DNA from: Acidobacteriota bacterium
GTDB taxonomy: Bacteria; Acidobacteriota; UBA6911; RPQK01; JAJDTT01
Assembly: GCA_022827025.1 (NCBI GenBank)
Contig: JAJDTT010000182.1
Coordinates: 1-61,076, forward strand
Direction: 5' to 3'
Length of the DNA stretch: 61,076 bases
The position numbers and the translations under genes are program-made. Below the pieces are notes generated by a model. That model had not been told where the DNA came from, searched no databases, and saw only the letters and a list, made by a program, of their open reading frames with translations. Below, piece by piece: positions 53,177-61,076 of the stretch (position 1 is the stretch's first letter; the number at the start of each line of letters is the position of its first letter).

Positions 53177-53599
53177 ATGCCCATAGTAGACCACCGCAGT
53201 CTGCCCGAGAAGCCGTGGAGACCCAACTACCGGATCTACGACATCACCCGCGACGGAGACGGCACCACCAGCAGCAGCGTTTCCTGGTCCCTGGTGGGGG
53301 TCGGGGCGGGGGCGCCGCTCCACTATCACGAGGCCGAGGAGTTCATCGTGGTGCAAGAGGGATCCCTGGAGTTTCGCGTCGGGTCCGAAACCCATCGGGT
53401 CGGTCCCGAACATACGGTGGTCATTCCCGCACGCACGCCCCACGGATTCACCAATCCCGGGCCCGGCACGGCTCGGATCATCGCCTTCTTTCCGGTCAAG
53501 GACCCATTCCTGGGAACCACCTATCTGGAGGGCCAGCCTCCGATATCCCATCAAGGCAGATCCAAGGTCCGGCATAATTCTCCGGGAAGCGGATCTTGA
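53177..53599 (+). CDS. Cupin-domain protein
   Basis: 140 residues, single cupin fold. The first cupin motif is APLHYHEAEEFIVVQEGSLEF near residues 44-64, with two His and a Glu as metal ligands. The second is IPARTPHGFTNPG near 88-100, with the third His. It may be a small dioxygenase, isomerase or sugar-binding protein. AAAGGAG lies nine bases upstream of the ATG. The downstream PQQ-like propeller gene begins shortly after, on the same strand. Confidence 0.85.
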   Translation: MPIVDHRSLPEKPWRPNYRIYDITRDGDGTTSSSVSWSLVGVGAGAPLHYHEAEEFIVVQEGSLEFRVGSETHRVGPEHTVVIPARTPHGFTNPGPGTARIIAFFPVKDPFLGTTYLEGQPPISHQGRSKVRHNSPGSGS

Positions 53600-53640
53600 A
53601 CGCTCGGCCACGGTCGACAGAAATGCATTGGAGAGACGAA

Positions 53641-54879
53641 ATGATGAGCAGGAACAGAGTCCTTCTGGCACTGATGTTCTGGGCGCCTCTGGCCCTTCCC
53701 CTGTCGGCGCTGGAACTCGCCGCCGCCGACTGGCCCCAATGGCGCGGACCGGCCCGCGACGGGATCTCCCGGGAACAGGGGATCATCACCGCGTGGTCCC
53801 AGCCGGGTCCGCCACTGGTCTGGAAGGTGGAAGGGGGCGAGGGCTTTTCTTCCATCTCCGTCTCCCAGGGACGCCTCTACACCATGGTCGACCGGAACGA
53901 TCAGGAGTGGGTCGTGTGCCTGGACACGGGCACCGGACTGGAACTCTGGAAGGAGCTCTCGGCGGATTCGTACAAGGAGCATCAAGGGGGAAACGGCGCC
54001 CGGTCGACGCCCACCGTCGACGGTCCGCGAGTCTATGCCCTGGGGGCGACGGGAACGCTGCTCTGCCTGGACAAGCGCTCCGGAAGGGTGATCTGGAAAC
54101 GGGAGATCCTGGAGGAGATGGGTGCGGAAAACCTGATCTGGGGCGTTTCCACGTCGCCGTTGGTGGAAGGGAATATGCTTCTGGTCAACGTGGGGGCCCC
54201 GGGCGCGTCGGTGGTGGCATTCAACAAGGAAAACGGCGAGGTGATCTGGAAGGCGCTGGACGAGGTGGCCAGCTACTCCTCCCCCATCGCCATCACGGTC
54301 GGCGGGATCCGGGAGGTCGTCTTCTTCGGAGGACGCGCCATCATGGGCCTGTCGCCGCAGGACGGAACGCTCCACTGGAAGCACGAATGGCGGACCACCT
54401 CGGACATGAACATCGCCACGCCCATTTTCGCCAATCCGTACCTGTTCATCTCTTCGGGACGGGGAACCGGAAGCGGCCTCCTGCACCTGACCCCGAAGGG
54501 CGACAGCGTGAAGTCCAAGTTCCTCTGGACCTCGGAGATCATGCAGAACCACTACAACGGGTGCGTCCTGGTGGGAGAGTACCTCTACGGGTTCGACAAC
54601 TCGGTCCTCAAGTGCATGAGGTTGACGGACGGAGAGGTCCTCTGGGCGCATCGGAGCGTGGGCAAGGGTTCCCTGATCGCGGCCCAGGGCCACCTCATCA
54701 TCCTGGGGGAGCAGGGCCACATCGCCATGGCTCAGGCCACCCCGGAAGGATACCGGCAGACAGGCATGAAAAAGATCCTCCAGCACCGGGCCTGGACTCC
54801 GCCGGCGCTCTCCGGTGGACGGCTCTACGCCCGGGACCATCACCACATCGCCTGCCTCGACCTGAGGAAGCGGCGCTGA
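53641..54879 (+). CDS. Secreted PQQ-like beta-propeller protein
   Basis: 412 residues. A signal peptide (LLALMFWAPLALPLSA) precedes WPQWRGPARDGIS, a common opening of this propeller family in Planctomycetes and Acidobacteria. Repeated PQQ-type blades follow (GRLYTMVDRNDQEWVVCLD, GATGTLLCLDKRSGRVIW, and others). The family is mostly a binding scaffold without proven enzyme activity; some members are membrane-anchored. GGAGAG upstream supports the ATG at 53641 over earlier ones. It runs on into the Nramp-like transporter gene with a one-base gap. Confidence 0.82.
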   Translation: MMSRNRVLLALMFWAPLALPLSALELAAADWPQWRGPARDGISREQGIITAWSQPGPPLVWKVEGGEGFSSISVSQGRLYTMVDRNDQEWVVCLDTGTGLELWKELSADSYKEHQGGNGARSTPTVDGPRVYALGATGTLLCLDKRSGRVIWKREILEEMGAENLIWGVSTSPLVEGNMLLVNVGAPGASVVAFNKENGEVIWKALDEVASYSSPIAITVGGIREVVFFGGRAIMGLSPQDGTLHWKHEWRTTSDMNIATPIFANPYLFISSGRGTGSGLLHLTPKGDSVKSKFLWTSEIMQNHYNGCVLVGEYLYGFDNSVLKCMRLTDGEVLWAHRSVGKGSLIAAQGHLIILGEQGHIAMAQATPEGYRQTGMKKILQHRAWTPPALSGGRLYARDHHHIACLDLRKRR

Positions 54880-54880
54880 C

Positions 54881-56362
54881 GTGAATCGGCCCGAGTCGAA
54901 CCCGCACGTCTATCCACGCCCACCGTCGTTGCTCGAGCGTCCCACCCTCTCCTCGCTCTGGGTCTACCTGGGCCCCGGAGTGATCATCGCCTCGGTGACC
55001 ATCGCCAGCGGCGAGCTGGTCTTCGCCTCCCGGAGCGGCGCCATCTTCGGCTACGGAATGCTCTGGTGCTTTCTCTACGCCGGCATCTTCAAGGGGATTC
55101 AGGTCTACACCGCTTCCCGGCACATCGTCCTGACCGGAGAGCATCCCATGACCACCTGGTGCTCCATGCCGGTGGTGGGCATGGCGTTTCCGCTGCTCAT
55201 CGTCGTCCCGGCGGTCATGCTCATGCTGGTGGGATTCTCGGCCCTCCCCGAGATCCTGGCGACCTTCATTCACCGGCTCCTGGGAGGGGCCGTGGAGGGA
55301 CCCGGGATCGGGCCCTGGCAACATCTGGAATTCTGGCTCAACGTCTGGGCGACGGTGGTGCTGACCGCCTGCCTGATCCTGGCGCTGATCTCCACCTACG
55401 ACATCGTGGAGCGCCTCTCCACGGTGATTCTGGGGGTCATGGTCCTGTGCATCGCTTCGGCCGTGGTGGTCCTGGGACCCGACATTCCTGACCTGCTCCA
55501 GGGGCTTTTCCTGCCGCGGGTCGGCGACTACCAGCCCTGGGTCCTGGAGAAATATTCCGAGACCTTTTCCGGGCGCAGTCCCTGGCTGGAGGTCTTGCTC
55601 TACATAGGAGCGGTGGGAGGAGGTTCCCAAGACTACGTGGGGTACATCGGATTCCTGAGGGAGAAGAAATGGGGTTTGGCGGGCGCTCGAGTCGCCGGCA
55701 CCCGGGAACTGGCCGCGGCGGCGCGGAATTCCGCCTCGGAGGTGGTCGAGCGGGCGCGCCTCTGGACCCGGGCGCCACTGCTGGACACCACCCTCTCCTT
55801 CACCTTCGTCATCCTGGTGACCCTCATGTTCGCCGTCCTGGGATCCATGGTGCTGAATCCGAACCGGGCGATTCCCGACGGCAGCGAGTTCCTCACCGTC
55901 CAGGAGTCCTTCCTGACCACTCTGCATCCCCAGCTCAAGTGGCTCTACCGGGTGGGCGTCTTCCTGGCCTTCATCGGGACCCTCTACGGCGCTTTCGAAG
56001 TCTACTCCCGTGTCATCTCGGAGGGGGTGCGCAGCATCTTTCCCCGTTTCGTAAAGCGGCCTTTCTTCAAGTCTCTGCGAACGGTGACCATTTGCTACTG
56101 CTTTCTGGGAGGCTTGCTGCTGGTCTGGCTCCCCAAGGAAATTGCCGGCGACGTCCTGGGCCGCGTCACCTTCACCGGAGTGATCAGCGGCGGAATCGCC
56201 GCCTGCGGACTCTGGTGCTTCGCCATGATCTGGGCCGACCGCTACCGGCTGCCGCCCCCGCTGCGCATGAGTTGGAAGCTCCGGCTGGCCACCGCCGTTG
56301 CCGGAACCGTCATGTTTTCGCTGGGAGTCCGTGTCATCGTCTCCTACTTTCAAGGAAGTTGA
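54881..56362 (+). CDS. Nramp-related transporter without canonical metal motifs
   Basis: 493 residues with about 11 hydrophobic segments and an N-terminal GPGVIIASVTIASGE where Nramp TM1 reads GPG...DPGN. In the equivalent of TM6 the family's MPHN is replaced by GSQD (GAVGGGSQDYVGYIGF). The overall Nramp fold pattern (FGYGMLW after TM1, then RHIVLTGEHP) is kept. Nramps move Mn(II)/Fe(II) with protons; replacing both metal-binding motifs suggests a different substrate. It starts with GTG one base after the propeller gene stop, and the enolase-superfamily gene follows two bases after its own stop, so the three are tightly linked. Confidence 0.78.
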   Translation: MNRPESNPHVYPRPPSLLERPTLSSLWVYLGPGVIIASVTIASGELVFASRSGAIFGYGMLWCFLYAGIFKGIQVYTASRHIVLTGEHPMTTWCSMPVVGMAFPLLIVVPAVMLMLVGFSALPEILATFIHRLLGGAVEGPGIGPWQHLEFWLNVWATVVLTACLILALISTYDIVERLSTVILGVMVLCIASAVVVLGPDIPDLLQGLFLPRVGDYQPWVLEKYSETFSGRSPWLEVLLYIGAVGGGSQDYVGYIGFLREKKWGLAGARVAGTRELAAAARNSASEVVERARLWTRAPLLDTTLSFTFVILVTLMFAVLGSMVLNPNRAIPDGSEFLTVQESFLTTLHPQLKWLYRVGVFLAFIGTLYGAFEVYSRVISEGVRSIFPRFVKRPFFKSLRTVTICYCFLGGLLLVWLPKEIAGDVLGRVTFTGVISGGIAACGLWCFAMIWADRYRLPPPLRMSWKLRLATAVAGTVMFSLGVRVIVSYFQGS

Positions 56363-56364
56363 AA

Positions 56365-57441
56365 ATGAAGCTGAAACAGTACGAACTCCACAGTGTCCAT
56401 CTCCCATTGCCCCACCCCATCGGCGATTCCCAGGTCCGCTTCGTGGATCACCGGGGAACGATTCTGGAGTTGGAGACCGACACCGGCCTGCGGGGAGTCG
56501 GTTTACAGGTCCAGCAGGGGATGCCTACGGCCGCCCTGAAGGAACTGAAGGAACAGTTCGAATTCCAGACTTGGCCTGCCCTCCTGGGAGCGAACCCCTT
56601 CAGCGTCGCCAATCGCATCGAGCGGCCCCGGGGGGGCAACGTGGGCGCGTCTCCCTTCGGTCTCGTCGTGGAGACGGCGCTCTGGGACCTGATGTCCAAG
56701 CACCTGGATCTCCCCCTCTACCGGCTGCTGGGCGGGACCCGCACCCGGGTTCGGGCCTACGGGAGCACGCTCGACTTCCACCTGACGGACGATGAGTTCC
56801 GGGCCAAGCTGATCCGGTTCCGGGAGCAGGGATTCAAGGCCATGAAGATCAAGGTGGGCCACCCCGACGTGGCATGGGACCTGGCCCGGATGAGTATCGC
56901 CCGCCAGGAGATGGGGCCCGAGCCGGACCTCATGATCGACGCCAACGAGGCCTGGTCTCCCAAGGAGGCCCTGCTGCGGCTCCACCGGTACCGCGACGAG
57001 GGGTTCGAGATCTACTGGATGGAGGACCCCATCGACCGCCACGATCTGGACGGTTACCGGATGCTCTGCTCCGAGATTCCCTTCACCCGCATCAACACCG
57101 GGGAGTACCTGGGATTCTCCGGGAAGCGGCGCCTGCTGGAAGCCGCCGCCGTGGACGTGCTCAACGTGCACACGTCCATCTCCGAGTCGCGGACGGCCGC
57201 CCGACTGGCAGGCGACTACGGGATTCCCGTGTCTTTGGGCAATACTCCACTGGAGACCGGGGTCCACGCGGCGGTGAGTTTTCCCGAATGCCTCTACATG
57301 GAGTTCTCCGACCTGATGTGGAACGTCCTGGCCCGGGAGCCGATCCGTTTCGAAGACGGATACGCCATCGCGCCCGATCGGACGGGTCACGGTCTGGAGT
57401 TGGACCGGGAGGCCCTGGCCCATTATTCGGTCCCGGGATAG
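56365..57441 (+). CDS. Enolase-superfamily (mandelate racemase/muconate lactonizing-like) enzyme
   Basis: 358 residues. The capping domain is followed by a TIM barrel with the KxK acid/base (AMKIKVGHPD) near residue 155, metal ligands in MIDANEAW near 195, MEDPID near 220, and INTGEYLGF near 245. The family abstracts the proton alpha to a carboxylate, as in sugar-acid dehydratases and racemases. The gene starts two bases after the transporter stop, so the transporter may import the acid it uses. The gene ends exactly where a ~140-bp dispersed repeat starts. Confidence 0.9.
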   Translation: MKLKQYELHSVHLPLPHPIGDSQVRFVDHRGTILELETDTGLRGVGLQVQQGMPTAALKELKEQFEFQTWPALLGANPFSVANRIERPRGGNVGASPFGLVVETALWDLMSKHLDLPLYRLLGGTRTRVRAYGSTLDFHLTDDEFRAKLIRFREQGFKAMKIKVGHPDVAWDLARMSIARQEMGPEPDLMIDANEAWSPKEALLRLHRYRDEGFEIYWMEDPIDRHDLDGYRMLCSEIPFTRINTGEYLGFSGKRRLLEAAAVDVLNVHTSISESRTAARLAGDYGIPVSLGNTPLETGVHAAVSFPECLYMEFSDLMWNVLAREPIRFEDGYAIAPDRTGHGLELDREALAHYSVPG

Positions 57442-57583
57442 TTCCTCATACCCAAGATCTGGTGCAAATGGGCCAAGAATCAATCGTAGGGGCGCCCCTT
57501 GTGGGTGCCCTCTTCCGTCCAAACCGGAGCGACACGCGGCCAATCGGTGAGTCGGCGTCCGGAAAGTCTCCGCGACGAGATTT
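57439..57583. repeat. Dispersed ~140-bp repeat, inverted copy 2
   Basis: This copy is inverted relative to 50225-50366. It contains the GTAGGGGCGCCCC...GTGGGTGCCC palindrome at 57486-57511 and begins at the TAG stop codon of the preceding gene. No gene lies between 57442 and 57654 apart from repeat-encoded open frames. Confidence 0.8.
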
Positions 57584-57654
57584 CTGTTCCGGCTATGCCG
57601 GGTCAGGGATCAACTCATCACGCGGACTCCGCCGGATCTTCCGGAGGACAACCG

Positions 57655-58719
57655 ATGCCTAGATTCCGGCCGGAAGCTCTGAGCCGGATCCTGCAGCGCA
57701 TCCTGGTGGCGGCAGGGGCGACGCCTTCGGAGGCGGAAACCGTTGCCTCGCTGGGGATCGACGCCCATCTGTCGGGCCACGACTCTCACGGCACTCTTTC
57801 CCTAATGGGCTACGTGGGCAAGATCTCCAGCGGTGAGATCGTCCCCGGGGCGCAGGTGGAGGTGATTCGGGAGACCGCCTCGACACTGGTCCTGGACGGG
57901 AACTGGGGATTCGGACACGTGGTGGTCCGGGAGGCCACGCTCCGGGGTATCCGGAAGGCGCGGAAAGCGGGCACCTGCGTGGTCAGTGTGCGCCACTGCA
58001 ACCACCTGGGCCGCCTCAGCGACTACCTGAGAATGGTCACCGGCGAGGGCATGGCGGCCATCATGATGGCCAACGCCCACGGTCAGCGCGGGTTGGCCGC
58101 AGCTTTCGGCGGGATCGATCCCCGACTCTCCACCAATCCCATGGGAGTCGGCGTGCCCACGGGCGGAACTCCCTTGATCCTGGACATGACCACCACCGTC
58201 GCCGCCGGCGGAAAGGTGGCTCTGGCGCATAACCTGGGGGAGCCGGTTCCCGACGGCTGGCTCATCGACAGCCGCGGGCGCCCCACCAACGATCCGGGAG
58301 TGATCCTGGAAGACCCTCCCGGCTCCCTGCTTCCCCTGGGAGGGCCGGTGGGATACAAGGGATTCGGACTCGGTCTCGCGGTGGAAGCTCTCGCCGGAGC
58401 CCTGAGCGGCGCCGGTTGCACCGACTGGGACCGGATCCGGGGAGGCAATGCCGTCTTTCTCAACGTCATCAACGTGGCCAGCTTCGCCCGCCCGGAGACC
58501 TTTCATTCTCAAATGCAGGGATTCCTGGAACGAATCAAGGCGTCCCCCAGGGCTCCCGGGTTCGACGAGATCCGGATTCCGGGTGAGCGGGAAGCCAGGG
58601 AGCGGCGAAGGCGGAGACGGGAAGGCATCGTCCTTCCACAGGCCACCTGGCGCGAGGTTCTGGCAGTGGCCGATGATCTGGGTTTGGACCTGGAAAACGA
58701 CGAGGATGAATCGCCATGA
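57655..58719 (+). CDS. Ldh-family (malate/L-lactate/ureidoglycolate dehydrogenase-like) oxidoreductase
   Basis: 354 residues, normal for the Ldh_2 family. Signatures seen are GHDSHGTLSLMGYV near residue 40, a conserved His segment VRHCNHLGRL near 115, STNPMGVGVPTG near 160, and GYKGFGLGLAVEALAG near 235. These enzymes use NAD(P) to interconvert 2-oxo and 2-hydroxy acids. GGAGG seven bases upstream supports the ATG at 57655. The next gene (PhyH) overlaps by four bases. Confidence 0.9.
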   Translation: MPRFRPEALSRILQRILVAAGATPSEAETVASLGIDAHLSGHDSHGTLSLMGYVGKISSGEIVPGAQVEVIRETASTLVLDGNWGFGHVVVREATLRGIRKARKAGTCVVSVRHCNHLGRLSDYLRMVTGEGMAAIMMANAHGQRGLAAAFGGIDPRLSTNPMGVGVPTGGTPLILDMTTTVAAGGKVALAHNLGEPVPDGWLIDSRGRPTNDPGVILEDPPGSLLPLGGPVGYKGFGLGLAVEALAGALSGAGCTDWDRIRGGNAVFLNVINVASFARPETFHSQMQGFLERIKASPRAPGFDEIRIPGEREARERRRRRREGIVLPQATWREVLAVADDLGLDLENDEDESP

Positions 58720-59531
58720 CACAAGACACGGAACAAATCATCCGCCAGGCGCTCATGCACCTGGATCTGCAGGGCTTTTACGTCTTGGAGGACGTCATTC
58801 CCGCAGACCGGGTCGGCGGGATCTGCCAACACGTGCAGGAAACGGTGGCCCGGCACGGTACCGGAGAGAACATCCAGGGACTGGGCAGCCGCAAGGGACT
58901 CCTGGCCTTCGATCAGTCGTTCGCGCCCTACCTGGCCGATCCCCGGATACTGGGGGTCGCCGAGGCCCTCTTCGGACCCCACTACCGGATCTCTTTCACC
59001 ACCGCCCACATCAGCTATCCGGGAAACCAGCGCGGGAAGCTCCACGCCGACTGGCCCTTCAATCAACTCAACGCGGGACACATCCCCGCCCCCTACCCCG
59101 ATGCGGTCCAGCACCTGACCACGCTCTGGATGCTCTCCCCCTTCACCGAGGAGACGGGAGCCACCATCATCGTGCCCGGCAGCCACCGCCACCCCAACAA
59201 CCCCACCGGCGGCATCGGCGTGGACCCCATGGCGACGTTCCCCAGCGAGATCCGGGCCACCGGCGAGGCAGGCAGCGTCCTCCTTTTCGACAGCCGGCTC
59301 TGGCACGCCATCTCCCACAACGTGAGCGACAAGGCGCGAGTGGGCATGGCCGTGCGTTACGCGCCCTGGTGGCTGAATCTCGACGTCCTGATGCCGGGCT
59401 CCGTGGAGCGGACCCGGATGGTGGACGAAACCGGGATCATGGACAACGTCGTCACTCCCGTGCCCCCGCACGTCTACGACGGCCTGCCGGAAAATGTGAA
59501 GCCGCTGTTTCGCCACTGGGTCGAATCGTGA
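58716..59531 (+). CDS. Phytanoyl-CoA dioxygenase (PhyH) family protein
   Basis: 271 residues. The Fe(II) ligands are visible as HADWPF near residue 110 and LWHAISHN near 195, with a 2-oxoglutarate-binding Arg likely in VGMAVRYAPWW. The double-stranded beta helix pattern is typical of PhyH. Members hydroxylate fatty acyl, ectoine-like or other small substrates. The start overlaps the Ldh stop by ATGA, so the products probably act in one pathway in which the hydroxylated product is then oxidised (inference). Confidence 0.9.
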   Translation: MTQDTEQIIRQALMHLDLQGFYVLEDVIPADRVGGICQHVQETVARHGTGENIQGLGSRKGLLAFDQSFAPYLADPRILGVAEALFGPHYRISFTTAHISYPGNQRGKLHADWPFNQLNAGHIPAPYPDAVQHLTTLWMLSPFTEETGATIIVPGSHRHPNNPTGGIGVDPMATFPSEIRATGEAGSVLLFDSRLWHAISHNVSDKARVGMAVRYAPWWLNLDVLMPGSVERTRMVDETGIMDNVVTPVPPHVYDGLPENVKPLFRHWVES

Positions 59532-59602
59532 CCCGACCCACACTGAGGCGAACTTACCGCTCAAGGCAACGGCGGCGCATGTTGCAGCTCGTAGCGTCCC
59601 AC

Positions 59603-59866
59603 CTAGATCTGGTCCTGGGTCCGGCGTGCTTGGGCGAGATCGTAGGTGGCCTGTAACCTCATCCAATGGTCGGCCGTAGACCATCCAAGCTTCTCCAAGC
59701 GGATGGCCAATTCGGTAGAAATCCCCGACTTTTCGTTGACCAGATTGCTCAAGGTCTGACGCGTCACACTGAGAAGTTCGGCTGCCTTGGTCACGGTCAG
59801 TTCCAGGGCATCGATACAATCCTGCCGGACAATGCGGCCTGGATGTGGCGGATGCTTCGTAGGCAT
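59603..59866 (-). CDS. HigA-family HTH antitoxin, orphan
   Basis: 87 residues. It has the HigA pattern: HPGRIVRQDCIDALELTVTK, then an HTH with LLSVTRQTLSNLVNEKSGIS and a C-terminal helix with STADHWMRLQATYDLAQA. HigA represses its operon and neutralises the HigB mRNA-cleaving toxin. HigB should lie directly upstream on the minus strand, but that position (59867-60114) is taken by unrelated sequence and a transposase remnant. The toxin was probably lost. The frame is open to 59899; the ATG at 59866 starts the family N-terminus. Confidence 0.85.
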   Translation of the reverse strand: MPTKHPPHPGRIVRQDCIDALELTVTKAAELLSVTRQTLSNLVNEKSGISTELAIRLEKLGWSTADHWMRLQATYDLAQARRTQDQI

Positions 59867-59937
59867 GGCTGCCTTCTCCTTGGCTTCAGTATCAAGCAAG
59901 TCGGCGGGGCCAACGACGCAAGATCCAGCAGACCGGA

Positions 59938-60114
59938 TTACCGGTGCTGATGAGGACCTCGCCCGTATTCATCCTGCACCGTCACCTGCGCGTTGTAGCA
60001 CTGATGAACCCCTTCCGTGCTGGTGTCCATGATCCCGCTCTCCGGATCCGTGACGTTGCTCCGTGTCTCCGGAACCGGTTCTCCGTTTCTGAAGGCCCGC
60101 AAAACAGGAAGTGC
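59938..60114 (-). pseudogene. Transposase remnant (IS1182-like)
   Basis: A 58-codon fragment without start codon reads NVTDPESGIMDTSTEGVHQC followed by YNAQVTVQDEY. This matches the conserved core NxTDPDSRIM...GFxQxYNAQaaVD of IS1182-type transposases. Both flanking parts of the transposase are absent, and terminal inverted repeats could not be found. It lies between two antitoxin-like genes and may have removed their toxins. Confidence 0.72.
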
Positions 60115-60180
60115 GATTGACGCCGATGGCCTCCTGATCGTTCATGAAAAATCGGAGGCGGAACTGGAGGAGAAATACTG

Positions 60181-60486
60181 ATGACGACTCAGCGCACCCG
60201 AGTGGGACGCGAGGTGGAAGAGGCTTTGGAAGAGGTACTTGCCCACGTGCGTGGCGAAACGCCGTTACCTTGCCGAATCGTCGATGATCCGGCTGCGGAG
60301 CACATTGTTGCGCTGCGCAAACGCATGAAACTAAGCCGCCAGAAGTTCGCCGATCGATTCGGACTGGACGCCCGTGCGATTCAGGACTGGGAACAGGGCC
60401 GACGGGTCCCCGACCGCGCGGCGCGCGTCCTGTTGACGGTTATCGCCCGCGACCCCGAGGCAGTCGTGCGCGCCCTTGACGGTTGA
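60181..60486 (+). CDS. HTH-type antitoxin/regulator (NadS/XRE-like)
   Basis: 101 residues. The XRE HTH is at residues ~45-100: ALRKRMKLSRQKFADRFGL, then a recognition helix with IQDWEQGRRVPDRAARVLL. The N-terminal extension (REVEEALEEVLAHVRGE) is typical of antitoxins of RelE/HigB-type toxins. The toxin normally lies upstream, but only transposase-derived sequence is found there. GGAGGAG precedes the ATG. Confidence 0.82.
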   Translation: MTTQRTRVGREVEEALEEVLAHVRGETPLPCRIVDDPAAEHIVALRKRMKLSRQKFADRFGLDARAIQDWEQGRRVPDRAARVLLTVIARDPEAVVRALDG

Positions 60487-60519
60487 GTTTGAACTCACAA
60501 CCCCGCGTTTAACGGAGCA

Positions 60520-61076
60520 ACGCAGGATGGCGTTAGGAGCTCCCCCACCGGCCCCGGCCCGGCGAAATCCTGCGAGAAAAGGAGTGGGGGTTTTCCTACC
60601 CCCACTCCCACGGGGGGACTGAAAGTCCCCCCTCCTATCCGCCCAACTCCGGCCCCACCGGGGCCCAGCGAAGGCAAACGCAGCGAAGAGGGGGGACAAG
60701 AATGTCCCCCCTCCGGGTGCCCCATGTTTTTCAAAGAAGTCCCCCACCGGCGGGCCTCCGGCATGATCCCGCGAGAAACTGGGCGGGGATTGTCCATCAG
60801 CGGCGCCTACCGCGTTGCCGCTGTCGAACGACCCGTAGGGGCGACCCTTGTGGTCGCCCTCCCCCGAACGTCGCCACCGTCCGCCGGCCATTGCTTGGGC
60901 ACTACCGAACCGGGGGGGTGGAGCGGCGACTTTCTAGTCGCCGACTGGGATCGGCGTCCGGAGCGGCGTCTTTCAGGCGCCGACTGGGACCGGCGTCCTT
61001 CCGGGCGCCGGGAATGGCGACGTGGAGCGGCGACTCAGCCGGGGAACGATGCGACCCCGCAGGGCACCCACAAGGG
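60520..61076. repeat. Composite repeat region, right end
   Basis: No gene is seen from 60487 to the end. Positions 60731-61076 repeat 82-403 in the same orientation, including the GTAGGGGCGACC palindrome at 60836-60862 and the start of another at 61056. Around 60580-60725 there are extra G/C-run inverted units such as GTGGGGGTTTTCCTACCCCCAC. The window ends within the repeat. Confidence 0.85.

Noticed and set aside
60029-60181. 50-codon plus-strand frame ending at the HTH gene start
   Set aside because: It is antisense to the transposase remnant, which has clear family motifs, and has no recognisable features of its own.

Overview
The window is a 61 kb piece of GC-rich bacterial chromosome. 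Gene density and codon use are uniform, and coding is interrupted by short dispersed palindromic repeats. The gene mix is secreted sialidase, GMC oxidoreductase, PhyH dioxygenase, Gfo/Idh, Ldh and mandelate racemase-like catabolic enzymes, an ECF sigma/anti-sigma pair, and a LytTR two-component pair. This suggests a free-living or host-associated uncultured heterotroph of Acidobacteriota type or a similar lineage. That placement is inference; no rRNA or other taxonomic marker was seen. Both ends of the window lie in copies of the same composite repeat in the same orientation, which probably explains where the contig ends.

Layout. 1-735: repeats. 736-6177: membrane sulfatase-like protein and a divergent LytTR regulator/LytS-type kinase pair. 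6206-12212: GMC oxidoreductase with its small Tat-exported subunit, then a medium-chain dehydrogenase, an SDR and a ceramidase-like Tat protein. 12255-15508: three tandem paralogues with double Cache domains. 16206-21580: DUF2848 protein, ferredoxin, 2-hydroxyacid dehydrogenase, a fused Gfo/Idh-SMP30 protein and a sialidase. 21659-32510: a defence island, mostly decayed. 32511-36576: RtcB, MsrA, a threonine dehydratase-like enzyme and ECF sigma/anti-sigma. 36651-43848: a probable operon of M16-like protein, PGI/PMI, phosphohexomutase, DapF-like epimerase and M20 peptidase. 44082-46182: small toxin-antitoxin-like genes and a DUF4143 ATPase. 46425-59531: amidohydrolase, TIGR02206 membrane protein, an ALDH/ANL ligase/ThDP enzyme run, cupin, PQQ-like propeller, Nramp-like transporter, enolase-superfamily enzyme, Ldh and PhyH. 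59603-60486: two orphan antitoxins around a transposase remnant. 60520-61076: repeats.

The most informative region is 21.6-32.5 kb. A type I restriction-modification locus there is dead. hsdR has a one-base frameshift inside Walker A and carries a fused YgjP-like metallopeptidase domain. hsdM has lost its catalytic core, and hsdS is absent. Two YhcG/ATPase-winged-helix cassettes are broken. Direct repeats derived from the 3' end of rtcB bracket the segment. The only intact genes inside it are two adjacent P-loop ATPases (29123-32287). A promoter with a perfect 16-bp palindrome in its spacer drives them. This pair is the best candidate for an undescribed system.

Other notable items are a DapF-like protein with both catalytic cysteines replaced by serine, the three-copy Cache array, and the Gfo/Idh-SMP30 fusion. 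There is also an Nramp-like transporter without the metal-binding motifs, and an inverted 140-bp repeat pair flanking a 7 kb gene block.
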